Assembly: GCF_001854245.1 (NCBI RefSeq)
Contig: NZ_CP015381.1
Location: forward strand, 4,313,001 to 4,377,000
Direction of reading: 5' to 3'
DNA length: 64,000 bases
Origin: Desulfococcus multivorans
Lineage (GTDB): Bacteria > Desulfobacterota > Desulfobacteria > Desulfobacterales > Desulfococcaceae
Part shown: in pieces, positions 1-8,741 of the stretch
How positions within the stretch are numbered: the stretch's first letter is position 1
How the letters are laid out: the number at the start of each line of letters is the position of its first letter
The notes under the pieces: generated by a model
The model's database searches: none
What the model was told of the DNA's origin: nothing
The model's input: the letters and a program-made list of their open reading frames with translations, nothing else
Position numbers and translations under genes: made by a program

Positions 1-933
1 CGATGGGGAACTACAACGCGCCAGGAATCCGTGTTCGGCACTCTCGAGAACATCGTGGAACGGGTGAAGGCGGCAGGGCTCAAGGCGCCTTCCATTATCG
101 TCGTCGGAAACGTCGTCTCCCTTCGGAGCTCCCTCAACTGGTTCGAAAATCGCCCCCTTCTGGGCAAACGGATCGTCGTCACGCGGGCTCGGGAACAGGC
201 GAGCGATCTGGTGAAGCGTTTGACGGACATGGGTGCCGACTGCATGGAATGCCCGACCATTCAGGTCATCCCCCCCGAAGACTGGGCCCCCCTGGATGCG
301 GCCGTCAACACCCTGTCCACATACGATTGGATCGTCTTCACCAGCGTCAACGGCGTCAGGTTTTTCTTCCGGAGACTCTTCGAGACCGGGTACGATGTTC
401 GGGCCCTTCACCGCCTCAGGACCGCCTGTATCGGCCCCGTCACCGCCCGGACCTTGATGGGCTTCGGCCTGAAAACCGACATCCTGCCCGAAAACTACCG
501 GGCCGAGTCGGTGGTGGACGCCTTCAGGAACGAAAATATCAAGGGGTGCCGCATCCTGCTGCCCCGCGCCATGGAGGCGAGACCCGTCCTGCCTGTGGAG
601 CTGACGCGAATGGGTGCGACCGTGGACGAGGTCACGGCCTACCGGACGGTCCAGGCCCGGGAAAACGCTGAGCAGCTTGTGGCAGAACTCAAGTCCGGCG
701 CTATCGACATGGTCACCTTCACCAGTTCTTCCACCGTGCGGAATTTCAAAGCCCTTTTACCCGAGGAGGAGCCTCTCCCCCGAATGATGAACGGCGTCAC
801 CGTGGCGAGCATCGGGCCCATCACCTCGGACACGGCCCGGGAGCTGGGGTTCACGGTGGACGTCACGGCGTCGACTTACACGATTCCAGGCCTCTGCGAC
901 GCCATTCTGGCCCACTACCAAACAGCTTCATAG
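1..933 (+). CDS. hemD: Uroporphyrinogen-III methyltransferase/synthase fusion (CobA-HemD), 5' truncated
   Basis: The gene runs in from the left edge in frame 1. The first residues (RWGTTTRQESVFGTLENI) match the C-terminal end of a SUMT/CobA methyltransferase domain, and from about residue 55 the sequence (GKRIVVTRAREQ) is a complete HemD domain. HemD closes linear hydroxymethylbilane to uroporphyrinogen III; CobA methylates it towards siroheme, heme d1 or cobalamin. Fused CobA-HemD proteins are common in anaerobic delta-type bacteria (family knowledge). A GTG at 31 could be mistaken for a start but lies inside conserved CobA sequence, so the real start is outside the window. hemW follows after six bases, which suggests one tetrapyrrole transcript. 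Confidence 0.93.
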   Translation, partial: RWGTTTRQESVFGTLENIVERVKAAGLKAPSIIVVGNVVSLRSSLNWFENRPLLGKRIVVTRAREQASDLVKRLTDMGADCMECPTIQVIPPEDWAPLDAAVNTLSTYDWIVFTSVNGVRFFFRRLFETGYDVRALHRLRTACIGPVTARTLMGFGLKTDILPENYRAESVVDAFRNENIKGCRILLPRAMEARPVLPVELTRMGATVDEVTAYRTVQARENAEQLVAELKSGAIDMVTFTSSSTVRNFKALLPEEEPLPRMMNGVTVASIGPITSDTARELGFTVDVTASTYTIPGLCDAILAHYQTAS

Positions 934-939
934 GCGACA

Positions 940-2172
940 ATGCCTCTGAATCCTACCGTACCCCGCCCGCCGGACGGCGGACATGGATCCGTACCGACCG
1001 TTCGCGAGGTGGGGGGCATCTACATCCATGTTCCGTTCTGCGTCCGCAAATGCCTCTACTGCGATTTCTATTCCGAAATCGACCGTTCCCGAATTCCCGA
1101 CTACCTTGACGCCCTCGATCAGGAAATCCGCTGCGCCGATCCGCCGGCGGGGCTCATTTTCGATACCCTGTATATCGGGGGCGGAACACCTTCCGTACTG
1201 GCGTCAAACCAAGTCAACCGTATAATGGCTACGGTACGCGAACGATTTGAATTGTGTCCCGATGCGGAGATCACCCTGGAAGCCAACCCCGGGACCCTTA
1301 CCGAAAAGGGGCTTCGGGCGTTACGACGCCTGGGCGTCAATCGCCTCAACATCGGGGTCCAGTCCTTTTCGGACAAAGGACTCCGATTTCTGGGGCGGGT
1401 CCATTCGGCCGAGGATGCCCGGACTTCCGTGCGATGGGCGCAGGATGCCGGTTACGACAGCATCGGCCTCGATCTGATATACGGTCTTCCGGGACAGTCG
1501 GCGGCAGACTGGATCGCGGACATGACGGCTGCCGTCACCCTCGCCCCCCATCATCTCTCCTGCTACATGCTCACCTACGAACCGGGGACGCCGCTGTCGC
1601 GGCTCCTGGAGAAGAGGACATTCAAGCCCCTCTCCGAAAGTCGGGTCGGCACATTGTTTCAAACCACCATCCGATTTCTGGCCGACCACGGTTACACCCA
1701 GTACGAGGTCTCCAATTTCGCCCGTTCGTCGGATAAACAGTCGCGACACAACCGGAAATACTGGTCCATGGCGCCCTACCTGGGCTTCGGCCCCTCCGCC
1801 CACTCGTTCATGCCGCCGGAGCGGTGGTGGAATGTCGGGAGCATCGGACGATACATGGAACTCACCGCAACGGGGCAGCCCGTCGTGGATGCGAAGGAAG
1901 TCGTGGATCGGGAAGGACAAATCATCGAAGGGCTCTATCTGGGGCTGCGGCAGACCGACGGCATCCGGATTCCGGACTTCGAAAACCGGTTCGAGCTCCG
2001 TTTCAAAGAAGTCTTCGGAGAGGTTCTGGCGACCCTCCGAAAAAAAAAGTGGCTTCAGGATGCCGCTGATCGGTGTGCCTTGACCCCCTTGGGGCTCCGT
2101 TTTCTGGACAGCGTTACGTCGATGTTCGTCTCAAGAGATTTTTCCGGGATCCCGACGAGCGAAAGGCGATAA
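940..2172 (+). CDS. hemW: Radical SAM heme chaperone HemW
   Basis: This 410-residue protein carries the radical SAM cluster motif CxxxCxxC (C34, C38, C41 in HVPFCVRKCLYCDFYS), followed by the family signatures GGGTPS and a C-terminal HemW winged-helix region (GFGPSAHS, then the QIIEGLYLGLRQTDG segment). HemW resembles the oxygen-independent coproporphyrinogen oxidase HemN, but in characterised bacteria it binds heme and acts as a chaperone rather than as an oxidase. The CxxxCxxC form without an extra trailing cysteine (CDFYS) fits HemW better than HemN. It starts just after the CobA-HemD stop. About 20 residues precede the conserved GGIYIHVPF start of the fold, so a slightly later start is possible. 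Confidence 0.92.
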   Translation: MPLNPTVPRPPDGGHGSVPTVREVGGIYIHVPFCVRKCLYCDFYSEIDRSRIPDYLDALDQEIRCADPPAGLIFDTLYIGGGTPSVLASNQVNRIMATVRERFELCPDAEITLEANPGTLTEKGLRALRRLGVNRLNIGVQSFSDKGLRFLGRVHSAEDARTSVRWAQDAGYDSIGLDLIYGLPGQSAADWIADMTAAVTLAPHHLSCYMLTYEPGTPLSRLLEKRTFKPLSESRVGTLFQTTIRFLADHGYTQYEVSNFARSSDKQSRHNRKYWSMAPYLGFGPSAHSFMPPERWWNVGSIGRYMELTATGQPVVDAKEVVDREGQIIEGLYLGLRQTDGIRIPDFENRFELRFKEVFGEVLATLRKKKWLQDAADRCALTPLGLRFLDSVTSMFVSRDFSGIPTSERR

Positions 2173-2214
2173 CCCCCCTCCCGTCGGGTTCGGCAGGAAA
2201 AGCTTTGGAATGAC

Positions 2215-3321
2215 CTACTGAATGTTGCCGGTCAGCGCCGAGTTCAATACCCCCAGATAAAAACGGGCGTGACTGATGTGAGCCGCCATATTGGATCGAT
2301 GATTGGCTATGAATCCATCGGGGCTGCCCTCGAAAACGATCCAGGGGTCCATGTTAGCGGCATGGCCGAGGGCGGTGATGGCATGGTGGAGCACGTCGGT
2401 GCCCTGGATCGAGGCGATCAGATCACTGAAATCCTCGGCCGTCGCCTCGAGAATCGTCTCCATGGCGTGGGCCACCCCCTTGGAATAATAGAAATAATCG
2501 TCAGCCTTGAAGGTGCTGAGGTCTCCCTGATTCTTGACCAGATTTTCATCGCAGCTGCCCAGCATGCTCTCGAACGCCCTGAACAGTGGAACGAGATTGT
2601 CCACGCGGCGGTAAAATCGGGCCTCACCGTTTTTCAGCATCCTGATATAGTTTTTCATCTCATCCAGGCCCTCATTGTACTTGGACTCGGCTGTGGGAAA
2701 CCAATACTGCCGGGAGTTGATCATGAAACAGTTCATAGCCGATTCAAGGCTCGGGACATAGGCGTCCGTACTGCCGGTTCGGGAGAGATGCTCGGCCAGG
2801 ACCACGCTGGTTCTACGGGTTACCTCGAGGATGCCCAACTGGAGATTGTTGACGTTGTCCGTAACGTTGAGGATGTCGTTGGGACGCCACCCCCAGAACC
2901 TTTCGTTCAGTTCGTAGGCCAAAGGCTCCATACAGGCGGTGACAAAAGCCGTGCCTTTCCCGACGTCCAGGACCGGTGCGTGGGTGGGAACGGCGACCTT
3001 GGGCGGCTGGGTTTCCGTCGATGTCGTCGATTTGGAGGGGGCCACACGGGTGTCCCGGGCAACGGTTTTTCCGTTGTTCGGAGGGAGGTGACCGGGCGTT
3101 TTCACCTTGGGCGCGGCGGTGGTCTCTTCCGTGGCCACAACCGTCGGTTTTGCGGCTTTCCGAGCCGATCGGTCCTCGAGAAACCCAAGAATCGTCCAGA
3201 CGAGCCACAGGAGTATCAGAGTGATCACCACGATCAGGATAAACCGCTTCGAGGCCAGAATACCGCCTTTTTTCCCGGCGACCGGTTCACCGCCATTGCC
3301 GTCGTTGTTCAAATTATCCAT
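2215..3321 (-). CDS. DUF2333 family membrane-anchored protein
   Basis: The protein has 368 residues. After a short charged N-terminus there is one membrane helix (about residues 27-47, FILIVVITLILLWLVWTILG), then a Thr/Pro/Lys-rich linker to about residue 125, then a folded, mostly helical domain with the conserved ELNERFWGWRPND and NNLQLGILEVTRRTS blocks typical of DUF2333. The function of this family is not established; the topology implies a periplasmic or cytoplasmic domain tethered to the inner membrane. An AGATCC/GGAG-type ribosome site lies just upstream. It follows selB by 38 bases on the same strand and converges with hemW. Confidence 0.8.
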   Translation of the reverse strand: MDNLNNDGNGGEPVAGKKGGILASKRFILIVVITLILLWLVWTILGFLEDRSARKAAKPTVVATEETTAAPKVKTPGHLPPNNGKTVARDTRVAPSKSTTSTETQPPKVAVPTHAPVLDVGKGTAFVTACMEPLAYELNERFWGWRPNDILNVTDNVNNLQLGILEVTRRTSVVLAEHLSRTGSTDAYVPSLESAMNCFMINSRQYWFPTAESKYNEGLDEMKNYIRMLKNGEARFYRRVDNLVPLFRAFESMLGSCDENLVKNQGDLSTFKADDYFYYSKGVAHAMETILEATAEDFSDLIASIQGTDVLHHAITALGHAANMDPWIVFEGSPDGFIANHRSNMAAHISHARFYLGVLNSALTGNIQ

Positions 3322-3359
3322 CGGATCTCCTTCACAAAATTAGGATTAATGCGTGGGTA

Positions 3360-5273
3360 TCAACCGCCTCTGAGCTTTCGAATGTCCCCGATGCGGATGG
3401 TCAGGTTCTGGGCGTCGAAATATTCGATAAAAGGGATCAGGAATTTTCGGGAAACGCCGGCGATCTCCTTGAACTGGAGGGTTGTCATCTCCGTGTTGGC
3501 CTTGAGGAAGGCCTTGGTTTTCGCCTTGAGGGCCTCGAGGGTATCGGTATGGACATAAAGGTCCTCCCGTATCTTGGTAATCAGTCCCTCGCTGATGAGA
3601 ATCATCAGAACGTCCTTGGCCCGGTTGGGATCCATGTCGGCACTCCGGCATAGGTCCTTGAAGTAGGGCGGCGTAAGCCCACCCTCGACATAGGCTTCGA
3701 GGATCCGTTTCCGAATCTCCTCCTGATCGGCCTTCAGGGCGACCTTATGCGTCGAGAGGCGAACCATGTCCTCCTCCTGGATCAGAAGCTTTTCCCTGAT
3801 CAGATGGTTCAACACCAGATTGAACAATTTAGGACCGAGGAAGGACGGAAACCGGGATTTGAGTTCTTCTTTGGGCATCCCCGGTTTGAGCGGATATTTC
3901 TCGTGGTATCGAAAGACGTGCCCGGAGATTTCGGCCTTGAGCTTCTCCAGATTCTCCTGATGAATGAAGATCTGGTTGTCGCTGTCGACCTGGACAAGGG
4001 TCCTGTCGGACAGAAACCCCTGTACCTTCTGGCGGAGCGGCTTCTCCGGAATGTTCGTCATCACCTTCAGGTTTGCAAAAGAGACCCCGGGATACCCCGC
4101 GGCCGCCGTCAGACGACAGATCACATCGCCGGACTCGTGTTGATCCAGATCCCTCAACATCCCGACGACGCCGTCGTCAAACCGCTTGTGCTTGACGGGA
4201 ATCGGGTTGAGCACCTTGCCGCCGCCGACGGTTCGAACCGGAGAGTAACTCCGCGCCACGAATCGATCGTCCTTGACCAGGGCCACCGGCGTCTCGAGGC
4301 GAAGCTGTGCCGGCGCCGACTCTCCGGGGACGAGTTCCTCCGTATCGAGAAGGATCAGATTGCCGAGAACCTCGCTGGTGCCGGTATGAAATCGGACCCG
4401 GGTCCGGTTCTTGATGGGCTTCCGGTTGCTCTTCAGGTAGTGGAACATGACGTCGACCATGTAGCTCGCCGCGAGAGCGGCGGGTGTGGAGAGGATGTCC
4501 CCGCGGTTCACCACCGTCTTTTCGAGCCCCTGAAAATTGACGGCCGTTCGCATGCCGGCCTCGGCGGCCTCCGCAGCCTGATTGTGCACCTGGATTCCCC
4601 GGACCTTGGCGGTGATCTCCGACGGATAGAGCATGACGGTCTCTCCCACCGACACGCGCCCGGAAATCAGGGTGCCGGTGATCACCGTACCGAATCCCCG
4701 CATGGTGAAGACCCGATCCACAGGCAGGCGGAAGATGCCCGACGAAGATCGTTCAGGCACCTCGCGGCTCAACTGTTCAAGGGCTGCAACGAAATCATCC
4801 ATGCCGCGCCCCGTCACCGACGAAACCGGCACGATGGGCCGATCCTCCAGAAACGTGCCCTGAACGAAGTCCCGGATGTCCTCCATGACCAGTTCCAGCC
4901 ATTCCTCGTCCACCAAGTCCACCTTGGTCAGGACCACCAGGCCGTGCCGAACCCCCAAAAGCGCACAGATCTCCATGTGCTCCCGCGTCTGGGGCATGAC
5001 GCCTTCGTCCGCGGCGATCACCATGGCCACGATGTCGATGCCCGTCGCCCCTGCGACCATATTCTTGACAAACTTCTCGTGCCCGGGAACATCCACGATG
5101 CCCACATGACGGCCGCCGGGCAGGTCAAAGGCCGCAAAACCGAGCTCGATGGTGATTCCCCGGCGCTGCTCCTCCTTGAGCCGGTCGGTGTTGATGCCGG
5201 TCAGCGCCTTGATGAGCGTGGTTTTCCCGTGATCGATATGTCCTGCGGTTCCCAAAATAATCTGATGTGACAC
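3360..5273 (-). CDS. selB: Selenocysteine-specific elongation factor SelB
   Basis: SelB delivers Sec-tRNA to UGA codons marked by a SECIS element. The 637-residue protein begins with a GTPase domain: G1 [12 protein letters not shown] (residues 8-19), a G2 region around [10 protein letters not shown]3 DVPGHE, and G4 TKVD. EF-Tu-like beta-barrel domains follow, and then roughly 260 C-terminal residues of winged-helix repeats (for example [23 protein letters not shown]), the part that binds SECIS RNA. The length is normal for the family. The gene implies that the organism makes selenoproteins; no selA, selD or tRNA-Sec is visible here and no selenoprotein was recognised in the window. A small membrane-protein gene lies 15 bases upstream and DUF2333 lies downstream. 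Confidence 0.97.
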   Translation of the reverse strand: MSHQIILGTAGHIDHGKTTLIKALTGINTDRLKEEQRRGITIELGFAAFDLPGGRHVGIVDVPGHEKFVKNMVAGATGIDIVAMVIAADEGVMPQTREHMEICALLGVRHGLVVLTKVDLVDEEWLELVMEDIRDFVQGTFLEDRPIVPVSSVTGRGMDDFVAALEQLSREVPERSSSGIFRLPVDRVFTMRGFGTVITGTLISGRVSVGETVMLYPSEITAKVRGIQVHNQAAEAAEAGMRTAVNFQGLEKTVVNRGDILSTPAALAASYMVDVMFHYLKSNRKPIKNRTRVRFHTGTSEVLGNLILLDTEELVPGESAPAQLRLETPVALVKDDRFVARSYSPVRTVGGGKVLNPIPVKHKRFDDGVVGMLRDLDQHESGDVICRLTAAAGYPGVSFANLKVMTNIPEKPLRQKVQGFLSDRTLVQVDSDNQIFIHQENLEKLKAEISGHVFRYHEKYPLKPGMPKEELKSRFPSFLGPKLFNLVLNHLIREKLLIQEEDMVRLSTHKVALKADQEEIRKRILEAYVEGGLTPPYFKDLCRSADMDPNRAKDVLMILISEGLITKIREDLYVHTDTLEALKAKTKAFLKANTEMTTLQFKEIAGVSRKFLIPFIEYFDAQNLTIRIGDIRKLRGG

Positions 5274-5288
5274 GGTCGCCTCTTTTTG

Positions 5289-5447
5289 CTATTTCTTTTT
5301 TTCCGTTTTTCTCCTGCGCCAGTATTCCAGGAGGTAAGCGAGGGCCACCAGGACAACGGCAAACCCCGCCACATAGACCATGTGGAATTCCGGGTGAAAA
5401 ATGCGCATCAGCACAACGGCAAACACCACCCCCAGGATCGCCCGCAT
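5289..5447 (-). CDS. Small two-helix membrane protein
   Basis: A 52-residue protein (MRAILGVVFAVVLMRIFHPE...) with two hydrophobic segments and a basic RRRKTEKKK tail, so probably an inner-membrane hairpin with a cytoplasmic C-terminus. It ends 15 bases before selB on the same strand and may be co-transcribed with it. The frame stays open to an ATG at 5486, but a TATAAT-like -10 hexamer on the reverse strand (5466-5471) falls inside that extension, so the ATG at 5447 is preferred. No family was recognised. That it is a real gene rests on the membrane pattern and spacing only. Confidence 0.55.
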   Translation of the reverse strand: MRAILGVVFAVVLMRIFHPEFHMVYVAGFAVVLVALAYLLEYWRRRKTEKKK

Positions 5448-5608
5448 CACAAAAATGTTAAAATTTGCCAAAATTATACCTCGCATGCATCACAAAACTG
5501 ATTTTATTGACCATTCATATAAGAGAAGCCGATCAGGGTCAATACCCAGTTTCGACAATTTGAAACAGAATCCTGCGTCGATTATTTTTGAGGTTTTCAA
5601 AAAAAAAC

Positions 5609-5637
5609 TTGAATCCCCGCCCTTTTTCTGGTACTCA
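5609..5637 (+). promoter_or_regulatory. Sigma-70-type promoter for the tRNA pair
   Basis: TTGAAT (5609-5614), a 17-base spacer and TACTCA (5632-5637) lie 15 bases before the tRNA-His gene. The spacing is ideal, the -35 is good and the -10 is moderate. Predicted start is around 5644. The position directly ahead of the tRNAs supports it. Confidence 0.45.
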
Positions 5638-5652
5638 GGACTTCTGTTTTAT

Positions 5653-5729
5653 GGTGGGTGTAGCTCAGTTGGTAGAGCACCAGGTTGTGGCCCTGGTGGC
5701 CGTGGGTTCAAGTCCCATCACTCACCCCA
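5653..5729 (+). tRNA. tRNA-His (GTG anticodon)
   Basis: A full cloverleaf can be drawn. The acceptor stem is GTGGGTG with CACTCAC, the D-arm GCTCAGTTGGTAGAGC, the anticodon loop TTGTGGC with GTG, the T-arm GTGGG/CCCAT around TTCAAGT. The extra 5' G (position 5653) sits opposite discriminator C (5726), the identity element of histidine tRNAs. A genomic CCA follows (5727-5729). Confidence 0.96.
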
Positions 5730-5779
5730 TCACAGCCACCAGAGACCATTGCGGTACCCCCGTAGTGGTCTTCTTACTT

Positions 5780-5853
<74 letters not shown>

Positions 5854-5991
5854 CTCGACAAATCAAGGGTTTGGCCATATCGGGCTGAACCCTTTTTTGC
5901 TTTCCGTCACCCACGTGCCACCGGTCATTCAAAATACAGACCGGATTAAATGGCATCAATCTCAAATCGAACCCTGAATCACAACACAGAA

Positions 5992-6047
5992 TTTCAACCT
6001 TCGACTTTCATGATGGTGACCGGAAAGAGGTGCCGGGAGGATACGGC
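5992..6047. repeat. Palindromic repeat family, copy A (single long arm)
   Basis: This copy holds one arm of a dispersed repeat: TTTCAACCTTCGACTTTCAT, then GATGGTGACCGGAAAGAGG, then TGCCGGGAGGATACGG. It matches, base for base over most of its length, the reverse complement of the right arm of copy C at 36822-36884. No clear opposite arm is found before the transporter start, so it is a solo or decayed element. The rest of the 5854-6271 gap holds no gene I can support. Confidence 0.8.
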
Positions 6048-6271
6048 CCATGGTGGGGCAACATTAGCAACCGTTGTCGGCGATTTTGAGCTCCCGCAGG
6101 ATAACCGCGCCGTTGATGTCGGGATGTTTTTCCCAGTAAGTGTCCGCTCGAAGATTCCATGAAATCGAATCGCCAAGGCCGGTGCCTCAGCCCATGTCGA
6201 CCGAAACCCGTGACATGCCGTCAATCCAAAATTCGAGAGGGCCCTTGAAGCCGAAAAAAGCCAGGACAGTC

Positions 6272-7183
6272 ATGAAGGGTCACCGTGAAGCGTCAATGAT
6301 GTGGGGATATCTGGCGGTCATGACGGCGGCGGCCTGCTGGGGCACCTCAGGGATTTTTATCCAACTCATCATGACCCAAATCGACATACCGGCAGCGGCC
6401 TTGGCCTTTTGGCGGGATACGGCCGCGTTCCTTGCTTTTTCCTGCATTTCAGGCATGTTCAGACGACGCGAGGAGCTGCGGATTCAAAAATCCGATCGAA
6501 TCTGGTTGATCCTGATGGGTTTCAGCCTGGGCCTGTTCCACGTCAGTTGGAATCTGGGAATTTTTTTGAACGGCCCCGCAATTACTACAGTGCAACAAGC
6601 CGCCATGCCGGTGATCGTCATCCTTGTGGCCCGGATCGTCTGGCAGGAGGCCTTCACCGTCCGGAAAATCGCCGCCGTCACGCTCATTGCTACCGGCACG
6701 ATTCTGGTATCCGGGCTGATATCCTCGGTCCGAAATGAGGTGACGACGGCAGGTATCGCAGCAGGCTTTTCAGTTCCGGCCACTTACGCGGCATGGAGCA
6801 TCTTCGGAAAACAGCTGAGCGGTCGATATGCCCCCGAGGTCGTGCTTACCTATGCCTTCGGTATTGCGGCGCTGGTGCTTTTGCCCTTTCAGTTTTTCGT
6901 GGCGTCCCCATTGCCGGTGCCGCCACAGACGTGGCTCTGTTTCGCAGGCTTGATCGGACTGTCCACCGTCGCCGGTTTTTTTGCGTTTGCCTTCGGTCTG
7001 AAGCATCTGCCGGCCGGTGTCGCCACCGTTCTGGTGATGTCCGAAATTCTGTTTGTATCGGTATACGCTTATTCTCTTTGGGGGGAAATGATGACCCCCA
7101 TTGAAAGCTTCGGAGCCTTGTTGGTCATATGCGGGGTTGTCGCCTTACTTCAGCGGCGAAAATATCGACCGACGGAAGATTGA
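6272..7183 (+). CDS. DMT superfamily (EamA) transporter
   Basis: An inner-membrane protein of about 303 residues with some ten hydrophobic helices arranged as two EamA repeats (first around WGYLAVMTAAACWGTSGIF, second around TTAGIAAGFSVPATYAAWSIF). Such drug/metabolite transporters export small metabolites or amino acids; the substrate cannot be read from sequence. The ATG at 6272 is preferred because AGGA lies five bases before it. The open frame continues upstream to 6140, but that part is low-complexity and does not look like this family. It is flanked by tRNAs and repeat copy A on one side and a separately transcribed binding protein on the other, so context gives no substrate clue. Confidence 0.88.
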   Translation: MKGHREASMMWGYLAVMTAAACWGTSGIFIQLIMTQIDIPAAALAFWRDTAAFLAFSCISGMFRRREELRIQKSDRIWLILMGFSLGLFHVSWNLGIFLNGPAITTVQQAAMPVIVILVARIVWQEAFTVRKIAAVTLIATGTILVSGLISSVRNEVTTAGIAAGFSVPATYAAWSIFGKQLSGRYAPEVVLTYAFGIAALVLLPFQFFVASPLPVPPQTWLCFAGLIGLSTVAGFFAFAFGLKHLPAGVATVLVMSEILFVSVYAYSLWGEMMTPIESFGALLVICGVVALLQRRKYRPTED

Positions 7184-7311
7184 TTCCGGCGGCGCTCACA
7201 TCCCCGACAAGGCTCTTTGCCGCATCTCCGTAAATGCCCGAGCCATAGCGAGAGCGACGGCAGGAACATGTTTTTATCGGCGGTATCGGCCGCCCCAACC
7301 CTCATTACGCA

Positions 7312-7339
7312 TTGAAAAAGGGGAGGATAATGGTAAAAT
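7312..7339 (+). promoter_or_regulatory. Candidate sigma-70 promoter for the binding-protein gene
   Basis: TTGAAA (7312-7317), a 16-base spacer and TAAAAT (7334-7339) lie about 90 bases before the start of the periplasmic binding protein. Both hexamers are close to consensus; the spacer is one base short of ideal. Confidence 0.4.
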
Positions 7340-7426
7340 ATTTTTTATTAGCCCCTGCGAATGACGGTTTTTCACCGGAAAGCCTTCCACGCCGCAGTCT
7401 GACTGGAACCCCAACTGGAGAAAAAA

Positions 7427-8686
7427 ATGAGAAAACGATTTTGGTCCGCAATTTTGATCGGAACCCTGACCGTCGCCCTGCTGGCAACACCTGGAGCCGC
7501 TGCAGAAAAACTCCTGAAGGTGGGCGTCCTGGGACCCTTCACCGGTCCGTCGGCCAAGAACGGCGCCGAATTCAAGGCATCGGTGGAAATGGCCATGGAA
7601 AAGATCGGTTACAAAGTCGGCGACTACAAGATCGAGCTGGTCTGGATCGATTCTCAATCCGATCCGGCCAAGGCGGCCGGTGCCTATGCCGAAGCCGTCG
7701 AGCGCATGGGCATCGAGTGCGCCATGCAGAACTGGCATAGCTCGGTGGCTGTGGCGGCAATGGACGCGGCGGCCCAGTACAGGATTCCCCACTGGTTCGG
7801 GTTCGGCGCCACGGAGCTGGTCAATGAAAAATGGCGAAGCGATCCGGCCAGGTACAGCTACTGGGGGGGCAAGGGTTGGCCCGTTCCCGCAAAAATGGCC
7901 GTCGGTTATGTAGAATGCCTCGACAACGCCGTTGAGAAAAATCTATGGAAACCCGCCAACAAGAAGGTGGCCGTTTATGGAGAAGACACCGACTGGGGCC
8001 GCAGCCTGGGCAGCGCCCTCAAAAAGATGTTCGCCGACAAAGGGTGGGAGATCGTTTCCGAGGATTATTTCCCCATCACTCAAACCGATTTCTATCCCCT
8101 GCTGAGCAAATACAAATCCGCCGATGTCTCGGTCCTTGCCGGGACATCCACTATAGCCTCCACCATGACCGCCTTTGTCAAACAGGCTAATGAGGTGGGC
8201 CTCGGGTCGGTCATCATCGCCGACGGCCTCGGCTGGATGGGGGATTGGTACAAGATGGCGGGCCCCGGCTCCAACGGCGTCCTCGACATGATCCCCCAGC
8301 TCACCACTCCCGAGGCCAGGAAGTGGGCCGAAGACATCCAGGCCAGATATGGCTTCAACCCGAGCCCTTCGGCAGGCGGTCTCTGTTATGACGGCACCAA
8401 CATGTTTATCAAGATTCTCAATCGCACCTTCGAAAAATACGGGGCGCTCAATAAAGAGAATATCCACAAGATCTTTGTCGAGGAGGTCCAGACCGGCAAG
8501 CTGACCTTCAGCAAGGCCGACGGTGCGCTCATCATGAACGAGTACCGATACACCGCCGAATCCGTCCCGGATCCGGTGGTCGGCAAGGATGCCTATTACT
8601 TCCCGGTGATCCAGTACACCGAAGGCAAGGGCGCCATCGTTTATCCCGAGGATTGGAAAGAGAAGGATTTCACACCAAAACAGTAA
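7427..8686 (+). CDS. ABC transporter substrate-binding protein, LivK/Peripla_BP_6 type
   Basis: The 419-residue protein starts with a clear Sec signal peptide (MRKRFWSAILIGTLTVALLA, cleavage expected after TPGAAA). It continues into a two-lobe periplasmic binding fold: LLKVGVLGPFTGPSAKNG, then IDSQSDPAKAAGAY, then the hinge-crossing KVAVYGEDTDWGRSLG. This family binds branched-chain amino acids, amides, urea or aromatic acids for a Liv-type importer. No permease or ATPase gene is next to it; the next gene on the strand is an FeS oxidoreductase 55 bases on. It is therefore an orphan binding protein whose transporter is encoded elsewhere, or it has another role. Ligand is unknown. Confidence 0.9.
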   Translation: MRKRFWSAILIGTLTVALLATPGAAAEKLLKVGVLGPFTGPSAKNGAEFKASVEMAMEKIGYKVGDYKIELVWIDSQSDPAKAAGAYAEAVERMGIECAMQNWHSSVAVAAMDAAAQYRIPHWFGFGATELVNEKWRSDPARYSYWGGKGWPVPAKMAVGYVECLDNAVEKNLWKPANKKVAVYGEDTDWGRSLGSALKKMFADKGWEIVSEDYFPITQTDFYPLLSKYKSADVSVLAGTSTIASTMTAFVKQANEVGLGSVIIADGLGWMGDWYKMAGPGSNGVLDMIPQLTTPEARKWAEDIQARYGFNPSPSAGGLCYDGTNMFIKILNRTFEKYGALNKENIHKIFVEEVQTGKLTFSKADGALIMNEYRYTAESVPDPVVGKDAYYFPVIQYTEGKGAIVYPEDWKEKDFTPKQ

Positions 8687-8741
8687 GGCTTGCCAGGGGC
8701 CCCAGCCCCAACCGGACACGTTGCTGCAACTGGAGTGTGCC

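Noticed and set aside
2269-3558. Plus-strand open frame of 429 codons opposite DUF2333
   Set aside because: DUF2333 on the reverse strand has a membrane helix, conserved blocks and a ribosome site; the opposite frame is low-complexity.
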